Below, one piece after another: positions 60,125 through 64,000 of a DNA stretch of 64,000 nt. The position numbers and the translations under genes are program-made. Position 1 is the first letter of the stretch. Each line of letters starts with the position of its first letter. Origin of the DNA: Rubrivivax sp. A210 (GTDB lineage: Bacteria > Pseudomonadota > Gammaproteobacteria > Burkholderiales > Burkholderiaceae_C). Under the pieces are notes generated by a model. It was not told where the DNA came from, searched no databases, and saw only the letters and a program-made list of their open reading frames with translations. The stretch lies in contig NZ_CAJGBN010000001.1 in assembly GCF_904426505.1 (NCBI RefSeq), positions 496,001-560,000 of the forward strand, read 5' to 3'.

Positions 60125-62074
60125 TCAACGGCGCCAGACGACCGTCGGTCGAGATGCGTCGCCATCGTCGGTGAACAGCAGCAAGCGGTCGTCGAAGACC
60201 AAGGGCTCTGGCCCCTGTAAGGTCGTCGGCAAGGGAATACGCCACTCGGATGCCAGCAGCGTCCCGGCAGGGAAGCCGCCGGCCTCGATGTTCAGTTCGA
60301 CCACGCGAACCCAGTTCGAGGACAGGGTGGTGCCGGCGTCTATGGGTCCGAAAGCCTGCATTTGTGCAAACACCCGACCGCCGGACACGGCCCACAACTG
60401 CCGATCGAATGGCGCGCCGTCGGAACCCAGCGCGACCAGCGAGGCAGCCCGGAGCGACGAGGTGTCCGTGCCTACTCCAATGGGCTGGCCGAAGGCGTCG
60501 AGTTGCACCGCATGCGGCATGTTGGCTGCTCCGGCCGGGTCAGCGCCACTCCAGAACAACCATTGGCGCGTGCTGTCGCTCAAGGGGACAGGTACGCCCA
60601 CCAGGCCCGACTGCGAATCACCCCAGGGCAGCGTGCGGTCGACTGCCACGCTGCCGTCGGCGTTGACCCAGGCCACACGCGTGGTTACGCGCGCGCTGGT
60701 GTCGAGTTCCTGCCAGGACACCATTGCACCGCCGCCCGGCCTGGCCGCCAGGCGCATCATGGTTGGGGCCAACGAAAACGAGGCCAGCCGGGTCTCCGGC
60801 GTCGCCGGGCTGCCCTGCGCGTCGATGGCGCGCAATACCATTTCGGGACGGAGGCTGCTGATGGTCGACCGCTGCCAGAAGAGCCACAGGCGGTCGCTCC
60901 CGGGGGCGCCGGAAATCAAGGCCTCGGACTCGAAAATTGTGTCGGCGCGGCCCCCGGACAGGTCTACCCGCACCGGCAATGACGTTGCGGGCGTGCCGGT
61001 GTCCAGGACGCTGTGCAGTTGATAGAACGGGAAACTGCCACTCAGCACACGCACGCCAACGGGCGGACGCCACATGGCACGCACCACGCCCGACGGCGCG
61101 AACGACGGGTCGCGTGACAGCAAGGCGCCACTGCGCGACAGCCGAATCAGGGCCCGACCGTCGTAGGCCAACACGGCGTCGGGGGTAGCCACGGCCAGGG
61201 AGATCGAGCCGCCGCCAGCGCTGCGGCCTGGGCCCGAGGCGTCCTGGACCAGGTAGCCGTAACCCTGGGTCACGCCGTCATAGCCGGTGAGCAGGTCTTC
61301 GTCATCCAAGGCCCGCCCGCCCGTGCCCATCGTGGCTTGGCGCACCACGCCCACATTGGGCTGGTACCAGATGGCGCCCTGTGACTCGACCAGAATCGGC
61401 GCACCGCCGCCGCTCGGGATGACGCGCACTTTCAGGAACTGATCCACTCGCAGAGCAGCTACAGGCACAGCGCTGCCTGGCAAGCTGATGTTCTCGTTGC
61501 CGGCCACCACGCTCCAGATGGCCACGTCAGCCGCATCATTGACACGATCACCATCCACATCGGCACCGCTGTTGAGCACACGTTGGTCAAGCAGCACCGA
61601 CTGCTCGCCCTGGCGCACCGGTGAACGCAATTCCGCGCCCGCGACTGTGATGCGCGTACCGCCATTGCTCAGTTCCAAGCTGGTCGACAACATCACGGCG
61701 CCTGTGGCCGCATCCACGCTCAATCGGATGCTGGTTGACAGGTCGGATGAGTCGGTTTCGATCACCTCCAAGCCACTGCCTGCGCTCTGGCGCACGGTGG
61801 TTTCCCTTTGAACAGCGAGCGTGCCCTGTGTGTAGTCGCGGCTGCGGTAGACCCACTTCGACCCCGCTCGCAGCGGCCGCAATGGCGCGGCCTGTGCATA
61901 CAAGGTGGCCCCGGGCACACCGGCTGCGGGAACCAGCCCGGTAGCCGTGCCAACACCCTGGCCGCCATTGGCTCCAGCGCCGCCACTGCCACCGCCTCCG
62001 CCACATCCGCTGATTACCGCCGCCAGCAAGGCGACCGCCCAGCGGCGCGACGTTGACCATATCTTCACCTTCAT
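60125..62074 (-). CDS. Large secreted lipoprotein with glycine-rich linker
   Basis: This 649-residue protein has a lipoprotein signal (lipobox VISGC), followed at once by a Gly-rich run and linker (residues 25-50). The mature part begins with LRPLRAGSKWVYRSRDYTQGTL, a pattern typical of secreted proteins with a start-of-domain Trp-Tyr. It has DVDGDRVNDAAD, a Ca-binding-like Asp motif, and repeated beta-strands later that could form a propeller (about 280-640). GGGAG precedes the ATG. I do not recognise the function; surface exposure is an inference. Confidence 0.8.
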   Translation of the reverse strand: MKVKIWSTSRRWAVALLAAVISGCGGGGGSGGAGANGGQGVGTATGLVPAAGVPGATLYAQAAPLRPLRAGSKWVYRSRDYTQGTLAVQRETTVRQSAGSGLEVIETDSSDLSTSIRLSVDAATGAVMLSTSLELSNGGTRITVAGAELRSPVRQGEQSVLLDQRVLNSGADVDGDRVNDAADVAIWSVVAGNENISLPGSAVPVAALRVDQFLKVRVIPSGGGAPILVESQGAIWYQPNVGVVRQATMGTGGRALDDEDLLTGYDGVTQGYGYLVQDASGPGRSAGGGSISLAVATPDAVLAYDGRALIRLSRSGALLSRDPSFAPSGVVRAMWRPPVGVRVLSGSFPFYQLHSVLDTGTPATSLPVRVDLSGGRADTIFESEALISGAPGSDRLWLFWQRSTISSLRPEMVLRAIDAQGSPATPETRLASFSLAPTMMRLAARPGGGAMVSWQELDTSARVTTRVAWVNADGSVAVDRTLPWGDSQSGLVGVPVPLSDSTRQWLFWSGADPAGAANMPHAVQLDAFGQPIGVGTDTSSLRAASLVALGSDGAPFDRQLWAVSGGRVFAQMQAFGPIDAGTTLSSNWVRVVELNIEAGGFPAGTLLASEWRIPLPTTLQGPEPLVFDDRLLLFTDDGDASRPTVVWRR

Positions 62075-62266
62075 TTGTTCTCCCTGACGGCATGATTGTT
62101 GGTGCCGGCACCATCTTGAGCCACGTGCCGGCGATGTGGTGAGCCATCGTGGCGAGGACCAAGCTAGTGATCGGCCTGAGATTTTTCGTTCGCAGCCCGG
62201 CTCACCTGAAGTTCGGCCTGTGGCTCAAAGCCACGCCGGCGGCAACAAGCTGATGGCACAAATGGC

Positions 62267-62752
62267 CTACCGGCTACCATTGCGCCAGTCCCACGGAGGA
62301 ATCGGGCTTGGGTCGGCCCACAGTCCGAGGTGCCTTCCTTGCGCCTGCCCCTGGACTTTGTACAGCCCTCGGTCCGTGACATAGCGCTCATAGACCCAGG
62401 CCATGCCCCGCCGCACCTGCTCTTTATTGGCGTCGACGCCGGCGCACCAGACGCGCCCCAGCGTACGCCCGTAGCGATCTTGCCCCTTGTCGACGACGTG
62501 TACCGGCCGCCGAAAGCAAAGGTCGGCCAGCGACGTGCGAGCGCGTTGTCCGTAGGGCTGGGCTTTCTCCGGCGCGTCGATCTCGACCATCCGCACCTTG
62601 AACTGCCCTCCCCCGCTCAACACCGTCAAGGTGTCGCCGTCGGCGACGCCGACCACCACGCCATCGATGTCGGTCGCGCATGCGAGCCCCTGCACCAGCC
62701 AGGTGACCAACACCAGCAGGCGACGGCTATCGTGGCTTCGACTCGCTGGCAT
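62267..62752 (-). CDS. Thermonuclease (staphylococcal nuclease homologue)
   Basis: This exported SNase-fold nuclease is about 161 residues. It has a hydrophobic leader (LLVLVTWLVQGLACA). The active-site residues are visible: VRMVEIDAPEKAQPYG (Arg and Glu as in SNase Arg35/Glu43), the Asp in ADGDTL (Ca ligand) and DRYGRTLGRV (Arg87 equivalent). The end GLWADPSPIPPWDWR is typical of the family. An ATG at 62803, with 17 more residues, is an alternative. It follows the hypothetical gene at 62804-63271. Confidence 0.88.
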   Translation of the reverse strand: MPASRSHDSRRLLVLVTWLVQGLACATDIDGVVVGVADGDTLTVLSGGGQFKVRMVEIDAPEKAQPYGQRARTSLADLCFRRPVHVVDKGQDRYGRTLGRVWCAGVDANKEQVRRGMAWVYERYVTDRGLYKVQGQAQGRHLGLWADPSPIPPWDWRNGSR

Positions 62753-62803
62753 GCGCCGAGCATGCCCTGTCGGCGTCGGCGCTTCAACGTGCGCAAGAGC
62801 CAT

Positions 62804-63271
62804 TCAGCGGCGCAGAGCCCCGGCTGTGGCCCGTCGATCCACATCGGCAGCGCCACGAGCTGGACGGGCCGTCGGACCCGGCTTCGTCTCCCGGCCAGCA
62901 ACCGTGATCGCCTGGCAGACCTCGCCCTGCCAGGGCAGCCCATGCACGATTCTGTTCAGCACCACGAGCTGCTCGACGTGCGGCAGCTCAACGTCCTCGG
63001 CGCCGACGAAGCGTACATTCGTCGACATGCAGTTCGGATCTGAAAGCACCACGATGCCCGGCCTGGCCTCGGTCCATTCCCATGCTGCAGCAGCGTCCTG
63101 ACCGGAAATCCTGCTGAACCAGACAGTTTCACCGACACGACGTCCTTCCGCGTCACGCTCCGGCCGCACGTGCGTGACGCAATGCAGGAACCTTGGTAAG
63201 GAAACATCAGCGCCGGGAAGATAACATTCGCATACCGGCAACGACTTGATCATCCACGCATGAATAGCCAT
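62804..63271 (-). CDS. Hypothetical protein upstream of the thermonuclease
   Basis: This 155-residue protein begins MAIHAWMIKSLPVCECYLPG, then HCVTHVRPERDAEGRRVGETVWFSR and GIVVLSDPNCMSTNVRFVGAEDVELPHVEQLVVLN. It looks like a soluble alpha/beta protein with three to four Cys, and the final 30 residues look disordered. AAGGAAG 7 bases before the ATG supports the start. The family is not recognised. It is co-directional with, and adjacent to, the SNase gene, so a joint transcript is likely, and it is divergent from the LuxR gene. Confidence 0.6.
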   Translation of the reverse strand: MAIHAWMIKSLPVCECYLPGADVSLPRFLHCVTHVRPERDAEGRRVGETVWFSRISGQDAAAAWEWTEARPGIVVLSDPNCMSTNVRFVGAEDVELPHVEQLVVLNRIVHGLPWQGEVCQAITVAGRETKPGPTARPARGAADVDRRATAGALRR

Positions 63272-63351
63272 CGATTTTCTTCCTTGGGATGCTTGGGGGA
63301 ACACAGCTTCATCGATAAGAGGTCGACCGGCAAGCTACAAAAGTTGGTGGT

Positions 63352-64000
63352 ATGGAACCCGTAGCCATCCGGCACCAGGATTACCTGGACGTTGGAACCT
63401 CGCCCGACCGGGACACTTTTGAGCGGCGCCTGATCGGCTTCGCCCAAAAGATGGAGTTCGGCATCGTATCGGCAGCCATTGCCGTTGATCGGCCCGGCGA
63501 GCGGCCGATATTCGTGATGATCGGGAATACTCCCGCATCCTTCCTGGAGGCCTCGCAGCGGCCGGAGGATGCGCGGCGCGATCCCGTGATGAAGCGCATG
63601 CGGACCAGCAGCGTTCCCTTCATCTACGACCAGCGCCTCTACGTCGACGATGGCGCCGGCGACCTGTGGGAGGCTCAGGCTCCGCACGGCTATCGCACGG
63701 GCGTGTCCATGGCCCTTCACCTACCGGCGGGACGTCACTTCTGCCTCGGCGTCGACAGGGAGGCGCCCCTGCCATCCACCGATGTCGCGTTGACCCGGAT
63801 GATGGCCGACCTGCAGCTCCTTGCCGTCTTTGCCCAAGAGACCGCGATCCGGGTTCTGTTGCCGACGTCAGAACGGGAGAGTGAGGCCGCGACGCTGACG
63901 CCCCGTGAGCGCCAAGTCTTGCAGTGGACCCGCGACGGCAAGACGGCCTGGGAAGTGGGCGCCATACTCGGGATGAGCGAGAACACCGTCAACTTCCACC
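63352..64000 (+). CDS. LuxR-family regulator with autoinducer-binding-like domain (cut by right edge)
   Basis: From the ATG at 63352 the frame stays open to the window end (216 residues). The N-terminal part (FERRLIGFAQKMEFGIVSAAIAVDR; DPVMKRMRTSSVPFIYDQRLYVDDG; GYRTGVSMALHLPAGRHFCLGVDRE) has the autoinducer-domain pattern of LuxR-solo proteins. The C-terminal helix-turn-helix has begun: LTPRERQVLQWTRDGKTAWEVGAILGMSENTVNFH. No LuxI synthase is seen in the window. It may sense endogenous or foreign acyl-homoserine lactone or another ligand. The ribosome site is weak. The helix-turn-helix end is missing. Confidence 0.85.
   Translation, partial: MEPVAIRHQDYLDVGTSPDRDTFERRLIGFAQKMEFGIVSAAIAVDRPGERPIFVMIGNTPASFLEASQRPEDARRDPVMKRMRTSSVPFIYDQRLYVDDGAGDLWEAQAPHGYRTGVSMALHLPAGRHFCLGVDREAPLPSTDVALTRMMADLQLLAVFAQETAIRVLLPTSERESEAATLTPRERQVLQWTRDGKTAWEVGAILGMSENTVNFH

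Overview
The window is GC-rich DNA from a Gram-negative bacterium that fits Burkholderiales (Betaproteobacteria, of the Comamonadaceae / Leptothrix-Rubrivivax kind). The evidence is a nar operon with narK genes and a trailing PpiC-type gene, NsrR/NnrS nitric-oxide genes, DUF2239, DUF2917 and DUF2306 proteins, and many LysR, AraC and TetR regulators. The taxonomic placement is an inference from gene content. No rRNA, tRNA or CRISPR array was recognised.

Layout. (1) 1-12.2 kb is accessory DNA: a cut-off nuclease-like gene, a type I restriction-modification operon (hsdM-hsdS-hsdR, minus strand), a DUF3701-type tyrosine recombinase, a Tn3-family transposase remnant, a parDE toxin-antitoxin pair and an IS1182-family insertion sequence. 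(2) 12.5-31 kb is a mosaic of short chromosomal transcription units. It holds an AhpD-like/MFS/cupin operon with a divergent LysR, a MalT-like LuxR regulator, lipoproteins, an alpha/beta hydrolase, a patatin, an amidase, a DUF4386 protein with a divergent AraC, and a LysR divergent from a DUF2917 gene. (3) 29.6-32.4 kb is a compact operon DUF2239-MATE-GIY-YIG-MarR behind a strong, apparently leaderless promoter with an inverted repeat. (4) 32.4-33.3 kb carries only decayed coding traces. (5) 33.3-37.5 kb is a TetR-controlled exporter operon (adaptor, FtsX-type permease, ATPase).

(6) 37.6-59.8 kb is a nitrate-respiration and nitric-oxide-response supercluster. An FNR-type box and a NarL-type 7-2-7 palindrome precede three narK transporters, narGHJI, a PpiC-like isomerase and a beta-carbonic anhydrase. 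SirB2, narX and narL follow. Next come a DsrC/TusE-like protein, a hemerythrin and nsrR on the minus strand. These are divergent from nnrS, DUF2249, a 7Fe ferredoxin and ccoG, with two NsrR-like half-sites in the divergent promoter. The expected logic is oxygen sensing by an FNR/Anr/Dnr protein, nitrate/nitrite sensing by NarXL, and NO sensing by NsrR. NarGHI reduces nitrate, the NarKs move nitrate and nitrite, and the nsrR-flanking genes handle NO or nitrosative damage to iron centres and oxidase assembly.

(7) 60-64 kb holds a large glycine-rich lipoprotein, a thermonuclease-like protein with an unknown upstream partner, and a LuxR regulator cut by the right edge.

The most interesting observations are the DsrC-like protein with an inverted cysteine pattern, the FNR/NarL regulatory pair, the NsrR double site, the leaderless DUF2239 promoter, two 32-bp near-perfect palindromes, and a carbonic anhydrase embedded in a nitrate-reductase operon. 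I did not find a clearly new defence or biosynthetic system.
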